A stretch of DNA of 64,000 bases from Cardiocondyla obscurior (taxonomy: Eukaryota; Arthropoda; Insecta; Hymenoptera; Formicidae). Of the stretch, positions 23,621-35,961 are shown one piece after another. The number at the start of each line of letters is the position of its first letter. Positions within the stretch are counted from its first letter, which is position 1. The translations under genes and the position numbers were made by a program. The notes under the pieces are model-generated. The model searched no databases, was not told where the DNA came from, and saw only the letters and a list, made by a program, of their open reading frames with translations. The DNA lies in contig NC_091883.1 of NCBI RefSeq assembly GCF_019399895.1, positions 1,406,377 to 1,470,376 on the forward strand, read 5' to 3'.

Positions 23621-24080
23621 TTTCGGAACGACAAGATTACGAAGCGAGCACAGCGCCCTGTGCATCCAACGGGTCTAACGTGAATTACTCCGCGTAATAT
23701 TCGGGTATTTTCGAGACTCTGGCTTCCATCATTAATTTTATTCGGCAGGTTCCGGACCGCCTTCGCGCCAATTGTTAGTGTCGGTCGTTCCGCCGACAAG
23801 TATCAACCAAAGAGTTAACCTCGCTTTACATTGTACTCAGTTTCTTGAGTCGGGATCGAGAAAACCTCGTAGAAGTAAGTAACGCCACGAATCGAGAGGG
23901 CAAATTAAAACAATAAATAATCGTTCGTCACGCTTCTTAATTTTACCTGTAAAAAATCGCCGCGATAATTCGGTCGTTCGTCTCGCGAGTGATAGTGTTA
24001 ATAATTATTAAAAAAGAACAGAACAGGGTAATATAGTGTGAAGTGTTACAACAGATCGAAATGATCCAGAAACTGCCACA

Positions 24081-24117
24081 GAAGGAAGGAAGGAAGGAAG
24101 GAAGGATGGATGGAAGG
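24081..24117 (+). repeat. (GAAG)n / (GATG)n microsatellite
   Basis: GGAA tetranucleotides repeat and then degenerate into GGAT units, just upstream of the third donor-like sequence (24165). Shortly after it is CCCTAACCTAAC (24133-24144), two copies of the insect telomere-type pentamer complement, too short to be a telomeric block. Confidence 0.85.
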
Positions 24118-24170
24118 ACGAAAAATAATGTACCCTAACCTAACTCTGACCGGAAAATAAAAAGGTAAGT

Positions 24171-26040
24171 GAACTGGCAGCATGCCTTCAATCGTAGATT
24201 AAACGAAAAGCCATTTAATCGCGTTAAGTTTAATATTTTCTTCCGGCAATACTAAAATTAAAAATATAGCATGTCAAACACCCGATGTTATAATCGCGTC
24301 TTGATTGATATCAGGAGAGGACTTTAATTTATAACGTAGGTCAATAGAGTAAGCTTCTTCCCGCGAGATTATTAAAGGCATTTGTCGCGCAGTATTAATT
24401 GCAAAGAGTGAATGATGTCGCAGGCGATTATTCCGTAAATGATCGCAATCTATACTCCCGGCACCCATAGTGAGCTCAAAAAATAATAAACGTAGCAAAA
24501 GAGAAGATATCGAAGCGCTACCGAAAATCTACTCGCGTAGCAAAGATTAAAAAAGTATTTCATACATATCTGATGGTACGGTTGTTTATTTTTACTTTAT
24601 CGTTAGGCGCCCGCATCATCATTATGCGGACAACAAGCGTGTCCGCGTAGTAGTTCTTTCGTTCTTATCTCGATGGCGAATGCAGGAGAATACCTTTTTC
24701 TACCTTCTGCCGCGACCCTTCGCTTCGCGCGCGCAGGTGTAATCTAGCATCCATTTACAACGCGGAGACAAGGCTACCGCGTTAAGATGAAAAAAAAGAA
24801 GGAAAAAAAAAGAAGAAAAAAAAAATAGAAAAAACGTATGTAAAGTAGGGTTCGCTCTCCGGGAAAACCTGCTCACAGCTACAACGCGTTGGGCAACCGC
24901 GCGCGAACAAAACGATCTCTGTTTAGACCCGTGTCAGTGATCTTCAAAGCCGGGACAAACGCCGTCTCCGCGGAGGAGCGTAGGATATTACGTCGAAATT
25001 GTGTAGAATGTAAAATGCATGAGATATCCGCCACCGGTGGTGGAACGGGGGCGTGTTTGCCCACGAGGAACGAGAGTAATTAAATTCGAATGTAAACACT
25101 TTGAGTATCGACGTTTACGTAATTGTTTCCAAGAATAACGAACGAACTTCTCGGCGCGGCCGCCGTGGTTCCGCGGCGTCGGGCTTTCAATGATTGCTCG
25201 CCTTTCGCGAAAAGACCGAGAGAAAGCGAGGTAGATTGAATTCAGAAGGAGAGAGAGAACAGAAAATTACCGAGGGGAGAAGTAATTTAGTCTAACAGTT
25301 ATCGGTACAAATAAACTCACGTCGGCGCTCGTTCTCTTACATCGCGCAAAATCGCTGTAAATCGGACTTAGCCGCAATATCTTGCGCCGTTACATAAAAA
25401 AAAAAAATAAATAAATAAAATAATAATAATAAAGAAAGAAAGAAAAAAGAAATCAAGCACTTGGCGAACGTGACTTTTGCCGACGAGACTCAGATAATTT
25501 TTCAGTCTCTATCCGATTCGATTCGTTAAAACGAGAGAACGAAGTACAAGATATACGCGTTTTATCAGAGAACACACATGTACGTCGATGATACGTTGAA
25601 TTATGAAGGAAATATAATGGCGGATAATCTAAAGAGCGATGCGCTGGAAAACATTAACGGTGATTTATATCGCGGAGTAACAACAATAACGCAAATAAAT
25701 ATAGATAATGCGCGATGCATTAACGGTAGGTTGTTGTTAAGATAATTGCGAGAGATGTATAAAGACACATAATATGTAATCCGAATCTTCAAGCTTTAGT
25801 AATAGAAACTGTTTATCAAATACGTGCACGTTTAAGCGAAACACGCGTTTTCATCTTTCATTGTAATATCGCGTGCGTATCATGTGCTATACGTAGCTGC
25901 TTGAATAATCGGAGTGTGCTTTTACATTAATTAGTTTGGATTACAGGGAGAGCATAGCAAATTAATTATGCTTCCGAGCGTTCCAAAATATCTTGTTATT
26001 CTAAAACAAATCTGGAGTTAAAATCAACAGGGAATTGAGC
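24171..26040. other. Mixed DNA with A-rich low-complexity tracts
   Basis: A-rich tracts at 24789-24833 and 25398-25449 (the second made of AAAT, AAT and AAAG units) frame a GC-richer island at 24850-25230. Open frames are short and unrecognised. Nothing gene-like. Confidence 0.6.
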
Positions 26041-26840
26041 CGCGTAACGCGTATAATATGACGACTTTGCGTCCTTTCATTTCCACTCTCGTGCCCTCTT
26101 CCTCTCTCGGGTGTCAAAAGGTAAATCGCACAAAAGGGACGCGTTGTACGCGCGGCGGGCAAGAAAATGCAAAAATATCGAGGCATCGAGACGAAGCGCG
26201 AATACGTAAAAAGAAAGGAACGAGAGTTCTAACACGTAAGTCACCGGTGACAGGCCGAGAACAGCGTCACCGCTCGAAACGACGGGAGATAAAGAGAATA
26301 TCGCATTAAACGAGACACGGCGTAGCGGGGGGACGGCGCAGGGGCGCGCAAGAAACGCGATAAGAAGAAGAAGAAACACCGGAAAAAGGAGACGAAAAAG
26401 GAGAAGAGGCAAAGGAGCGGTTAAGCCACTGACTAGATATTGCGCAGTGACGCAAACAAAAACCACCCAACCCCAACCGCAAGCGAGCACCGCCGTCGCC
26501 ATCGCCGTCGCGAGGAAGTCTTCCCCGTACGAACTCTTCCACACCCTCCTGTCCGCCCTGGTCCCATCTAGCCTAGCCCCAACTCAACGTCGGACCGGGA
26601 TGAGCGCCGCTATCTCCCCGCAAAACATATAAACTTGGGCAACAGAAGGCAAGAAACTTAATTCAGTGGAAAATACACAACAGATAAAGCTGCTTTCAGA
26701 CGTGTTGGTGAAAGGAACGAACGTCGTTGCTCGCGATGGCTGGGCGGTGCTTTCAGAGGCGATGCGCTAAATGAAGCCGACCGCCAAAAGGGCCACTTCT
26801 CGTCCCGTTGCTAGCTGCTCGCTTTAATGTTCGGGAAATA
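26041..26840. other. CpG-containing, purine-rich island
   Basis: The plus strand from about 26100 to 26430 is strongly purine-rich. The 155-codon minus-strand frame (26077-26544) is a low-complexity Leu/Phe/Ser/Val string that mirrors this bias. A GCCGTC-type hexamer stretch lies near 26492-26511. A promoter or untranslated exon is possible, but no TATA, initiator or donor combination is convincing. Confidence 0.45.
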
Positions 26841-27675
26841 ATCGTAAATATTTTCCATGTCAACTCCGACGATACATCTTTCACTTTTTTTTTTCGCTTC
26901 GCTCTGCTGTCCGATGTTCTGTGAGACAATCTTCTCTCTCTATCTGAAAAATTTATTGAAATTACGGGGATGCAAAGGCGGTGTACGTGTCAATGCTTGT
27001 AATTCTATCGAGCGACAGTGTCATTGATGTAACATATCGACGTATAACTCATGCGTCCACGAATATTCCTGAACGAACGACAAAATCAAGGATGCTTTTT
27101 GGCATAAAAAATTATAAGCTGTACAAGAATTTTTTTTTCATAATCGTTTATTATAGTCAGAAATAATTGTTTGTAATATGTGCAGCTTCTTATTTTATTT
27201 TTCGGATAAAAATTATAAAAATACTGAGTTCTATTAATTTTTAAATTCGCGTTTTAAAATAAAAATGTTCGAGTAAAGAGCTCTTGTAATAAAAATTTTC
27301 AATTAACTGTACTTTAAAATATATTCGAGATATTGGTAAGATCTTTCCTTCGCATGTCCAAATATTAGCCGGTTGTGATCATAGTGTATTATACGAAGCG
27401 TAAAACGCCACTCCACATCAGACAAGTGAACCCTAAGGGACAGAGGCAAAGCCAGGCATATTTGGGGCGGAAAAACAGCGGTCTCGCTACGCTAATGCTG
27501 TGTGCCACAGCGTTTCTCTGTGAAAAGCTGCATCAGTAGAGCTAGTAATTTGCAAAGAACTGCATCTATAATGATTATTATGTAAAATTATCATTTAAGC
27601 GGGTAGCTTTAATATTTTCCGTGAATAATTCGCATTATCATTTCTCGAGCGAACCGCGATAATAAAAACACCTTT

Positions 27676-27765
<90 letters not shown>

Positions 27766-28020
27766 GTTTTACACTTGAAACTTCATCTAGATCTTGTTTG
27801 TGTTTCACGTTCCATTTCTCGAAAAGTTACAAGATAAGTTTAGAAAGCTTACGTACTATTTCTGGTAGATACAGGTCGTTAAACGTATCGATTGTAAGTT
27901 CCGGGATTTTTAAATCGCTATTCCATTGTCATCCGTAGCATTGGATTCTAATAAGTTATCTTGACGTTGAGCGAAATGTTTTTCTCGGGAAAGCGGGGGT
28001 TACTTCTGCCGATGCGTTCT
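26841..28020. other. AT-rich noncoding DNA around a (CT)n array
   Basis: AT-rich DNA with poly-T at about 26886-26896 and 27130-27138, then the long dinucleotide array at 27677-27762. No gene is seen. Confidence 0.65.
27677..27762 (+). repeat. (CT)n microsatellite, about 86 bp
   Basis: An almost pure CT array interrupted once by an extra T near 27691; it is the longest dinucleotide array in the window. Its complement is (GA)n, the sequence bound by GAGA-factor-type proteins, and a homopurine-homopyrimidine mirror repeat of this length can form triplex DNA. It is also likely to vary in length among individuals. Confidence 0.95.
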
Positions 28021-29480
28021 AACTTCATCATATGATATTCCTGAAATCGATCGCGCCCGCTGAGACGGAGTGCGCACGTAGACGAGCCGCTTTCCTGACG
28101 CTCGGCAATGAATTCTATTTACGGTCTGATTCGCTTATTCAGTCTTATTGGCGCTGGCACGAGGCTCTCCAGGGCATCGCCAAGGTACGAAGTGAAATAC
28201 CTAGCGAAAGGGAGCCCGTGAAACGTGCGCAAGGAAAATATACGAAATGTTTCATTTATCCCGGTCTGGGTGCGTCGCCGCGTTCCGGCGTACTGGCTCG
28301 CTTATAATGTTAGACCCCGACGCGGTTAAACTCACGCAAAATTACGTCCAGAATTCATGCGAAGTGCAGGCACGAAACTCGAGCCAGTAGAGCCGCATCT
28401 TGTTGCCCTGCAGATATTGTTACTCATGTGGATACACTAAATAAATTAAAGCGCTTCAGAAACAGCGGCGAGCCGTAATAAGTTAATCACTTCGCTTGGA
28501 GCTTATAGCGCGCGCCAACTAATGTAATTAAATGATCGAGATAGCGTTTCCCTTCTCGTCGCGGCGGCCGGGATCTTAGGCAAGGATCTGTGGCCAAGTG
28601 CGCCGAGGTATTCATGAAAGCTCCGCCTGACGTAATGGCGATTGCAGAAAATGTATTGTTCGCGTGGTGAAACGGCATGAACGAATAGTAAGCGCGACAC
28701 TCGCGGTAATTGCAATCGGTAGAAATGATACGAGCGCGAAGAAGCACAACAATTCTCTAGTCCGTCAATAAAGGAATATCATCGTGAAACACATACCGAT
28801 CACTCCAATATCTACGACCCTTCCGTCGTACTTCAAAGCTTTCACGTTTTACGTTACGCACCGCGCCACATCGTATTACATCTCGTTTTATGGTGCATCC
28901 ACATCGATATTAAAAACACGGATTGTTTTACGCGTAAACAATAATATTCAAATATTATATTTTAATACATTTAAATCGCTGCTTTTTTTATAGTCAATTT
29001 TCTTCTAAGGATACGATTATATTTAAAGTAAATATATTTTAATAATTTTTTTTCTGCCTTTATTCCAACGAATAAGGTCGAATTGCACGCGTACCATTAA
29101 CGTTGCAAACCCCGCGAGGAGACACGCGTAATAATTACATACGATATAAAGCAAGCGAGAGACGAAAACACTCGCTGTGCCGGAAAGTGTTCCGAGGATG
29201 TGGATGCACCATTATGATTTTCCGACGACGTCGAAACGTGCTTTCCTCTTACACAAGCGTGCACGTTTATTCGTACAAAGGACGTGGCCAGGATATACAT
29301 AGGCGCACCCACGAGATCAAAGTCGAGACAGAATTTTGCTTCAGGGGTCTTTAACTCGACGTTATGCGGAGATCGAAGAGTCCACATTGTACATGCAAAA
29401 TGCGTATAGCTGTATAGTAAAATGCGGACGAAAGTTGGAGAAGTAGAATCCACACATTGCCTTTGTGCAGTCGTCATTTA
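28021..29480. other. Noncoding DNA, GC-moderate then AT-rich
   Basis: 28030-28310 and 28490-28750 are GC-moderate with unrecognised frames on opposite strands. 28990-29060 is AT-rich. At 29097-29477 frames on both strands overlap, with no domain. No gene is supported. Confidence 0.55.
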
Positions 29481-30990
29481 TTTATCACGGTTATATAAAT
29501 GTCGAATTTCCATTACTTCGGCTTTACTTGTACGAGATATATGAAAATATTAATAGCTCGTATTCGCCATACAATCGATGACAGCATCGTCCTTTATTAC
29601 GTTTACGTATCGCGGCACAAATCGTAAGGCAAAAATCAAAGTAGCAACGTTTTCAATTTTTCATGTATAACTCGCTTCTGACGTTCGGTAGAACAATAAA
29701 GTCTTCGGAAACGAGATCATAGTGCGGGGACAGCGCGGAAAGTTTAACTAATAAAAGAATGGCAATAAAAATTATTCCGCTTGCGTTTGCACCTATCAAC
29801 ATCAGTATTAACGCGACGTTTACGACGTACTATCAAGAAGTTTAAACTAACTACGTTCTTTCGCGCTTACAAAACTAAAGTTTGTTCCATGAAAAGCTCA
29901 TTCTCGCCAAGAAAATCCTTATTGTCGATATTGTTATCGATAATGAGTCTTTACGTTAGGTGTTAATGTCATTTTTTGGACTCGAGATAACGAAATAAAA
30001 TATCATATCGGCACTGTCACGTTAAAAGAAAAACTTGCTGCTATCAGTCGTGTTGTATTTATTTTTTATTCCGCTTTTGTGAAAAGAATTGACTATTCGG
30101 TGGAAATAAAAAAAAAAATTTTATAATAATGATATGATACGACATCTCCTTACATTATCGTTGTTGCGTTATTTCACGGAATGTCATTACAAAGTTTGTC
30201 CCAGTTTGTCGCGCTGTGTTCACAGCATAATAATAAAAAAAAAAAACTTTTCTTTTTATTAAAACCCATTATAAACCATTATAAAACAACTTTGATTATA
30301 GACAGTGGGTTTTTTCACGCAACTCGCGGGGGATTTTTCGCCGGAAGAAAATTCTTTGTACGTCACAAATTCGAGAAAAGCTCAATGGATTATAAAATGA
30401 GCAATACGTAAAGCAATAGCAAACGATGTATTAAAAATTGTGTCGCGTCTTTAACTGTCAGGATTTTTACAATTGTATACCGGGATGATGTATGCGAATC
30501 GACACGTATTATTACGAGCGTTGACAGGTTTGACAGTGAAACCGCCACGCGAAACGAGGGCATTCGTCGGTATTTAAATCTGAATAATCTTTCGTTAATG
30601 TGTATCTCTTGAACGTCCACTATTTGTGATTATTTAAAAGTAGAATCCGAGAGAATGAGTTTAAAGCGTACGTAAAGAACATACACATACCATTTTCATA
30701 TACTTTAATTAGGGAAAAGTTTATCGCAGGCAAAAGTACATGTCTAACTTCTTTATATTACTAATTATGCGGGAACACGTTCTGAAAAGTTTAATCCTGA
30801 TTCAAAGTAAAAATGAATTCTTTTTTTATTTTTATTATTTTTTCTTTCTTTTTTTTTTTTTACTTTTTCACGATAAGATCAAAGTTACCGAGTTACAGAG
30901 ATACGCAAACAATGTTCTTTAATTTTTGAAATTATGCTTATTTGAATAAAAAATGCGGACGCACGCTCTAGCGCAACGCTCTGAAAACGT
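29481..30990. other. AT-rich noncoding stretch
   Basis: A/T homopolymers at about 30107-30118, 30235-30246 and 30822-30862. A near-exact short repeat of CATTATAAA lies at 30267-30288. No gene is visible. Confidence 0.65.
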
Positions 30991-31620
30991 GGACAAAAGA
31001 AATGAAAGAACTGATGCATTCATCGGTAACTATCTACGTTATGTGAACGGCGAGCATTCGGGATAAACCCTGAATAATTTCACGTGGTACTCCGCTCCGA
31101 TTATTTCAAGCTTCCTTGCAATCTGCCCGAGGTTGCGTTTTAAAATTCTGCACCTAGTGCAAGGGGCCTCTCTGCAAACGGAGCCCTCCGAAAAAAGATG
31201 GAAAGGCTGCGTGGGTAGTGCGTATACACGTCGCCACTACGCGACGCCCGAGGCGAGCCATTAGACGGCGACAATGCGCACCCTTTTCCCGACTTTTATA
31301 CGTATTTCCGCCATTACCGCGCATTCTATGTCGCGATAAATTCTTTCTCCGTCGCATTAAAATTCTTGAAGGGCATTCTGAATACTTGGCGCGACGCGGC
31401 AGCGATATTGATGTCCCTCGCTGCGAACAAAACGGTTTATAGCCGTATAACGCGACCTTCCCGGCTCTTACAGTCTCTTCTCCTTGAAAAGGCTAAGATC
31501 GTGCACGCCACTTTGCTAAATAAAGGGAGAGACTCCCGAAAAACGAAATGTCTGTGTGCGTGAATCGATTGGCGGCATTATCAGGTGTACCCTTCCGTTA
31601 TTTGCAGACGAGTCCATTAG
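30991..31620. other. GC-moderate noncoding DNA
   Basis: Overlapping frames on both strands at 31154-31563 have no domain. There is no splice context of note. Confidence 0.55.
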
Positions 31621-33031
31621 TACTGACGCTTCAAATTGTTTTATTGAATAAACAAACTTTCTTTGACTCGATAAGAAAGTAAAATCAATATACTCTTTTT
31701 TTTTCCGCTCTTTCTCAATAATTACTGCTTTCTTCAGTAAAGACTTTTCTTGTTAGACTGAATAAAAACGCTGTGTCAAAGTATCAAGTAAACATTGACT
31801 GTTGCTACTCGAAAAACCGAGGGAATTTAGTAAAAGCAGAAGAAGAAAAAAAAAAAAAAAAAAAGGAAAAAAAAAAGAACACTCCGCTTGATTAAGCAAG
31901 CTGCTTTTTCTTCGTGTCAGCTCTAATTAACTGTGCAGATCCCCGCGTTTAGAAGATAGATGAAAAAGGATTACGCTCGCGCTTATATCTTCTCTCTTTG
32001 TACGTCGTTTTGACATCATTTCTCTCTTAAATAAACATTAGATGCAACGTTCCTCTCGAATTACTCTATATTCACAGCGAAATATGTAATCAAATTACGT
32101 TCACCTCGACTCGCCTGTCGTTCTACTTTACGTATATACACACACACAAGACGTAATATTACTAATTTCGTCATAACGTTGTAATAACATGGAATAGCGA
32201 GGAAAATGTTTGCCAGCGTTGAAAGGCCGGCAAAATTAATTGATCGAAGGTAAGCCCACAACATTTTCGTGTGATGAGTAATTGGACGGGAGAAGACGAT
32301 GCGAAGTAGGACCCTTTAGGGGGTTTCTGTATCGGGGAAGAGGTTATTCTAGGACGGATTGAGGGATGCTTTCATCTCATAATTACAGGTTCGCCCGTAA
32401 ACTCCTGACCTAATGTGTCAATGATCTAACGGGAGTAGGTACTTTTGTATTTCGCACGCAATTATACTGATTGATTCTGGTATCATAAGTTAGTGAATAT
32501 TCGCGGTTGCAATTTGTTTTTTTTTCTTTTTTTTTTTTTTTAATATCAGAAAAACCAACAACTCGATTAATTTAGGTGGGAAACTTAATTAACGTCGGTT
32601 CTTGATGGACCACGCAATGTTATCGCTCGGCGATATTATGCATATGCAAATATGATTCCGGCTTCGATATAATGTTATTCTGAAAAAGTTTAGCTGTTCC
32701 GTCGCTGTCAAAAGTTTCGACGTTTAGTTGTCAAATATCCGCAATTATCTACGAGCAATTTCGCACAAAATAGAGACCCATAATTAATGATCGTTATTCC
32801 GCGGCAGCAATACTTCATGAAATGTTTAAACAACTGCTCCATTGTACTCGCGGCTTTCCTCTTTCGACGCGCTTCCAGCTTGAATATTTTATAAATCAAG
32901 CGCTACATTTTTTACACATCGCGCAATGCAACGAGAGTCATAAAACGCGCTTCGACACGTCGCATATGTCCTCCTAATTGTTAGATTTATACGTATGAGC
33001 GGTCTACAAACACATATACGGGAGTAACGTG

Positions 33032-33060
33032 TCTAACGCCGATGAACGATCGGCGTTAGA
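33032..33060. repeat. Perfect hairpin, 12-bp arms, 5-base loop
   Basis: TCTAACGCCGAT (33032-33043) and ATCGGCGTTAGA (33049-33060) are exact reverse complements with loop GAACG. A T-rich word follows the second arm. This is the longest perfect short-loop inverted repeat I noticed that is not simple AT sequence. It is too short for a microRNA precursor and shows no adjacent target-site duplication. Confidence 0.85.
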
Positions 33061-33255
33061 TTTTTATGAACGGCTCGCGCGTGTACGTCGGCTAACTCAC
33101 ATTTGCGGACGTGCGAGCTATTTTTCCAATACGCGACATATCGTCGTCATCGTGATGTCCGTTTCCACATGGGATTCAATCTAACCGCGGTCGCACACGT
33201 TCCACATCTCATATGCAATATTGGATTAATTTACATCGCGAGCCTGTTAATCGGC

Positions 33256-33279
33256 GGGGGAGAGGGGGGGGGGAGAGGG
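33256..33279 (+). other. Potential G-quadruplex (plus strand)
   Basis: G runs of 5, 10 and 3 with short AGA/AGA spacers, followed by a purine tract. This is the clearest plus-strand G-quadruplex candidate. Confidence 0.45.
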
Positions 33280-33492
33280 AGAAAAAAAAGGGATTATCCA
33301 CCGCGAAATGAAATGAAAAAGCAATCTTCGCCTGGGAACGGCGCGGCTTAGCCTCTTGATTGCCCGTTGACTTGGAAAATCAACTGTACAAATTGGCAAG
33401 GTATACATCTAGGTGTGCACACACGCACACGCGACACACGCACGTGTCTTATGAGTATTAATCGAAATATTTAACATACGCTACCGTGCGTA

Positions 33493-33520
33493 AGAGAGAG
33501 AGAGAGAGAGAGAGAAAGAG
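33493..33520 (+). repeat. (AG)n microsatellite
   Basis: About eleven AG units, then degenerate AAAG/GGAG purines. Confidence 0.9.
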
Positions 33521-34999
33521 GGAGGGACAGGAAGCATCGATTAACACCGCCCCGGTTTGATTAACATTGCCCGTTTGCATATTAATTCCGACTAAACTAA
33601 AAACAATTAGACATATAGCGAAAATAAATATAGAATTATATCGACAAGCGTAATAAACACGGCGCGCCGGAAATTACGTCACATTTTAATATTTAATTGG
33701 CGGTTCTGCATCCCGATGAAAAACGAGGGACGTTCGTTCGAAAAATCCCGTCGTTTCGGACGAATAGAGCAAATGTGCGCAATACGCGGGCGCATTTTGC
33801 ATTTCGAAATTGGCACATTGATGAATCGTTATTGTAATACAATAGTTTAATTTCGCGTACGGGTAAATGATGGATCGCGTTCGTTTTGGTAGACGAGATG
33901 TATAAATTGTCAAAATTGTTGAACGAATATTAGGTCAAATTAATGTTTTATCAATTTCTTTCATATTAATTCACATTTCTGTAATTACTGATATAAGGTG
34001 CTGTTAAAAGTTTATCGCGCGTGATTCTCGGCGGAAGTCACATAGTAGCAGACTGCCACCGACTGTCAACGGGTCGCTATTACGTGCCATCCACACATTC
34101 AGACTCCGTCCTCGCGTTGCATACGCCGCGTGTTAACAGACGAACAATCGGGCGTACACGAAATTTACGCGCGTGTGCTTAATGCGTTCGAGTGAGAGGA
34201 AACTAGCGTGAAAAGCTGTTTGCTGAGCTCCATTGTTAGAGACACAGGGAACCGCACACGTATTAAATATTACGTGCGCACACAGGCGCAGGTGTAATGC
34301 GCGCTAATCAGAAACGTACGAGAAGACGGTACATTCGCGCAACAACGATTTCCTTGTTTATAAGCGAGTCTACTTTGTGCACGTTGATTAGAAAAAAGTT
34401 TCTGATTACGCGAAAAATTTTAATAACGCGGCGCAAAGATATAATATCTGTACCATTGATTTTGTAAATTGTAAACGCCTTTTTATCACAGCCTAATTTA
34501 ATTAAAGAATATGCAAATGTCGCGTCGGTGCTGTTAGCATACGTTTTTGGTTGCATTAATATTAATGTAACCAAAATATGTACTAAAATGTACATGCTCA
34601 AAATTCGCGGGGGTACAGCGCGTGTTTTCTGTATATTACTTTCTGTGTACCGTATTAAAATAAATGGCACATCTCCAAAAACTTTCTGCCGGGAAACGTG
34701 GAGAAAATTAGTTTAAAAATTATTTATTTTAAAACTCAATTAATCTTATAATGGACATTTACGAGATATTGCCTCTTGGAGTTCGACTGCTTCTTGAGAA
34801 CGCCGTGGAGACTCAAGAGGCACTTTACGAGAAGAAAAAACTTCCACAGAAATTCTTGTCAATTTATAATATTAAAAATAACGTATAACAATTTTTTTTA
34901 AATATATATTGATCACTTTTAGTTGTAAAATATTTGCAATAATTTTAATTTAATTATTTTACTGCGCGTGGCGCGTGAAACCGGGACGAAGATCGGGTG

Positions 35000-35600
35000 A
35001 AAGAAAGACGAAGAGAAGGCGAGAAGTGGTGGTACTATGGGGGAAGCGATAGCGCGAGCTCCAGATTTTCCTCCCCACTCTTTCTCTTGCGGCTGAGCTA
35101 GCGACACGTGCAGCAAGCTCGCTCCGTCCTTGCCTAAAGTAATACGTATTTTTCATCGAACAAAGGTTGAATTCGACGTGAGTTGCCTTCTACGACGAAG
35201 CTGCTTTATTGAGGAACACTTGCGAATAGTTTATGTAAGTGATTTTCCCATATATAAATTTTCGTTGCGTTCGACGAGCGACAGTCGGTGATGCGGTTGG
35301 GCCTGAAGGGTAGGGCGCGATGACTACGTCTTTCCTACTCTCCATAGCTAGCTGACTCGCTGCTGCGCTGGGTGCGTTGACTTACGTTCGATCTACGACA
35401 ATATCGACGACGCACGGGACTCGCACGTGATTACGCCGTTCTCACTCCATAGCTAGCTGGCCCGTTGCCGTGCTAAGCGCGCTGACTCGTTCGACCGCCA
35501 CTCGACTCACGCAATATCAACAACACACGAGACTCGCGCGCGTGTTTTTTTCCGACTGCTTCGCATACGATGACCCTACTAGGCAGCCTACGTCGCTAAT
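35000..35600 (+). promoter_or_regulatory. CpG-rich island upstream of the tandem exon array
   Basis: A CpG-rich island lies immediately 5' of the exon-like array. A donor-like TTTAT|GTAAGTGA has its GT at 35235, and another, CGAC|GTGAGT, at about 35179. Either could end a first exon joined to the acceptor at 35738. An internal duplication occupies 35324-35544. No TATA box is evident at a suitable spacing. The role as promoter is inferred from position and composition. Confidence 0.3.
35324..35544 (+). repeat. Diverged tandem duplication, two copies
   Basis: Copy 1 spans about 35324-35429 and copy 2 about 35430-35544. The anchor CATAGCTAGCTG occurs at 35343-35354 and 35448-35459, a 105-bp period. 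Other shared words are GACTCGC, CAATATC and GGACTCGC/AGACTCGC near the 3' ends. Copies differ by many substitutions and a short insertion in copy 2. Confidence 0.75.
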
Positions 35601-35738
35601 GAAACTTTTTACGCCCCGAAAAGTAATATATAATATTATTAATGCATGTATTGATATTCTTTCTATTTTATTTTTATAATTTTATTGTACATTAATAATT
35701 AATTTTTTACTAACAAAGCAAAATTTTTTCTGTTTCAG

Positions 35739-35825
35739 AATTCACCCAGCCCACCATTCTGGACACTCTGAGAGGAGGAGGAGGCCTAGGAGAGGCATTT
35801 TGCATCAGCGAAGCACAACTCGTGG
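35739..35825 (+). other. Putative exon, tandem copy 1 (87 nt)
   Basis: Bounded by TTTCAG and GTGAGA. With one base supplied by an upstream exon, one frame is open through all 28 complete codons (starting Phe-Thr-Gln-Pro, with a run of four Gly) and leaves one base over, so its phases are symmetrical. The peptide matches no family I recognise. Chance open frames of this size are common, so coding is unproven and a noncoding RNA is equally possible. Confidence 0.4.
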
Positions 35826-35961
35826 GTGAGAATCACTTTTTTTTATCACACAGAATTAATAGCTGTGTTATTTTGTTAATAAATAATTTTATTTTTGTAA
35901 TTTTATTATATATTAATAATTAATTTTTTTTACTAACAAAGCAAAATTTTTTCTGTTTCAG

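Larger units (their letters stand above)
22691..24170 (+). promoter_or_regulatory. Candidate promoter cluster with alternative first exons
   Basis: Three strong 5' splice-donor sequences lie on the plus strand: GGTGGAA|GTAAGTAAC (GT at 22991), CGTAGAA|GTAAGTAAC (GT at 23875) and AAAAG|GTAAGTGA (GT at 24165). The first two share the nonamer GTAAGTAAC and the preceding GAA. TATAAG lies at 22949-22954 and an arthropod-type initiator word, TCAGT, at 23837-23841. No comparable acceptor and exon pair precedes each donor, as expected for alternative untranslated first exons. Repeats R1 and R2 link the two halves. The reading as promoters is inference; no transcript evidence is available. Confidence 0.3.
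31621..34999. other. AT-rich noncoding stretch with scattered repeats
   Basis: Poly-purine tracts at 31840-31877, poly-T near 32517-32541, a CA/CG-rich alternating stretch at 33414-33447 and an (AG)n run at 33493-33520. A 12-bp-arm hairpin (33032-33060) and a G-run cluster (33256-33279) are listed separately. Open frames are short and unrecognised. Confidence 0.6.

Noticed and set aside
24133..24144. Telomere-type CCTAA repeat
   Set aside because: Only two units and a bit; far too short to be telomeric and common by chance.
26077..26544. 155-codon minus-strand frame resembling a membrane protein
   Set aside because: The hydrophobic string is the complement of purine-rich DNA; no family match and no regular membrane-segment layout.
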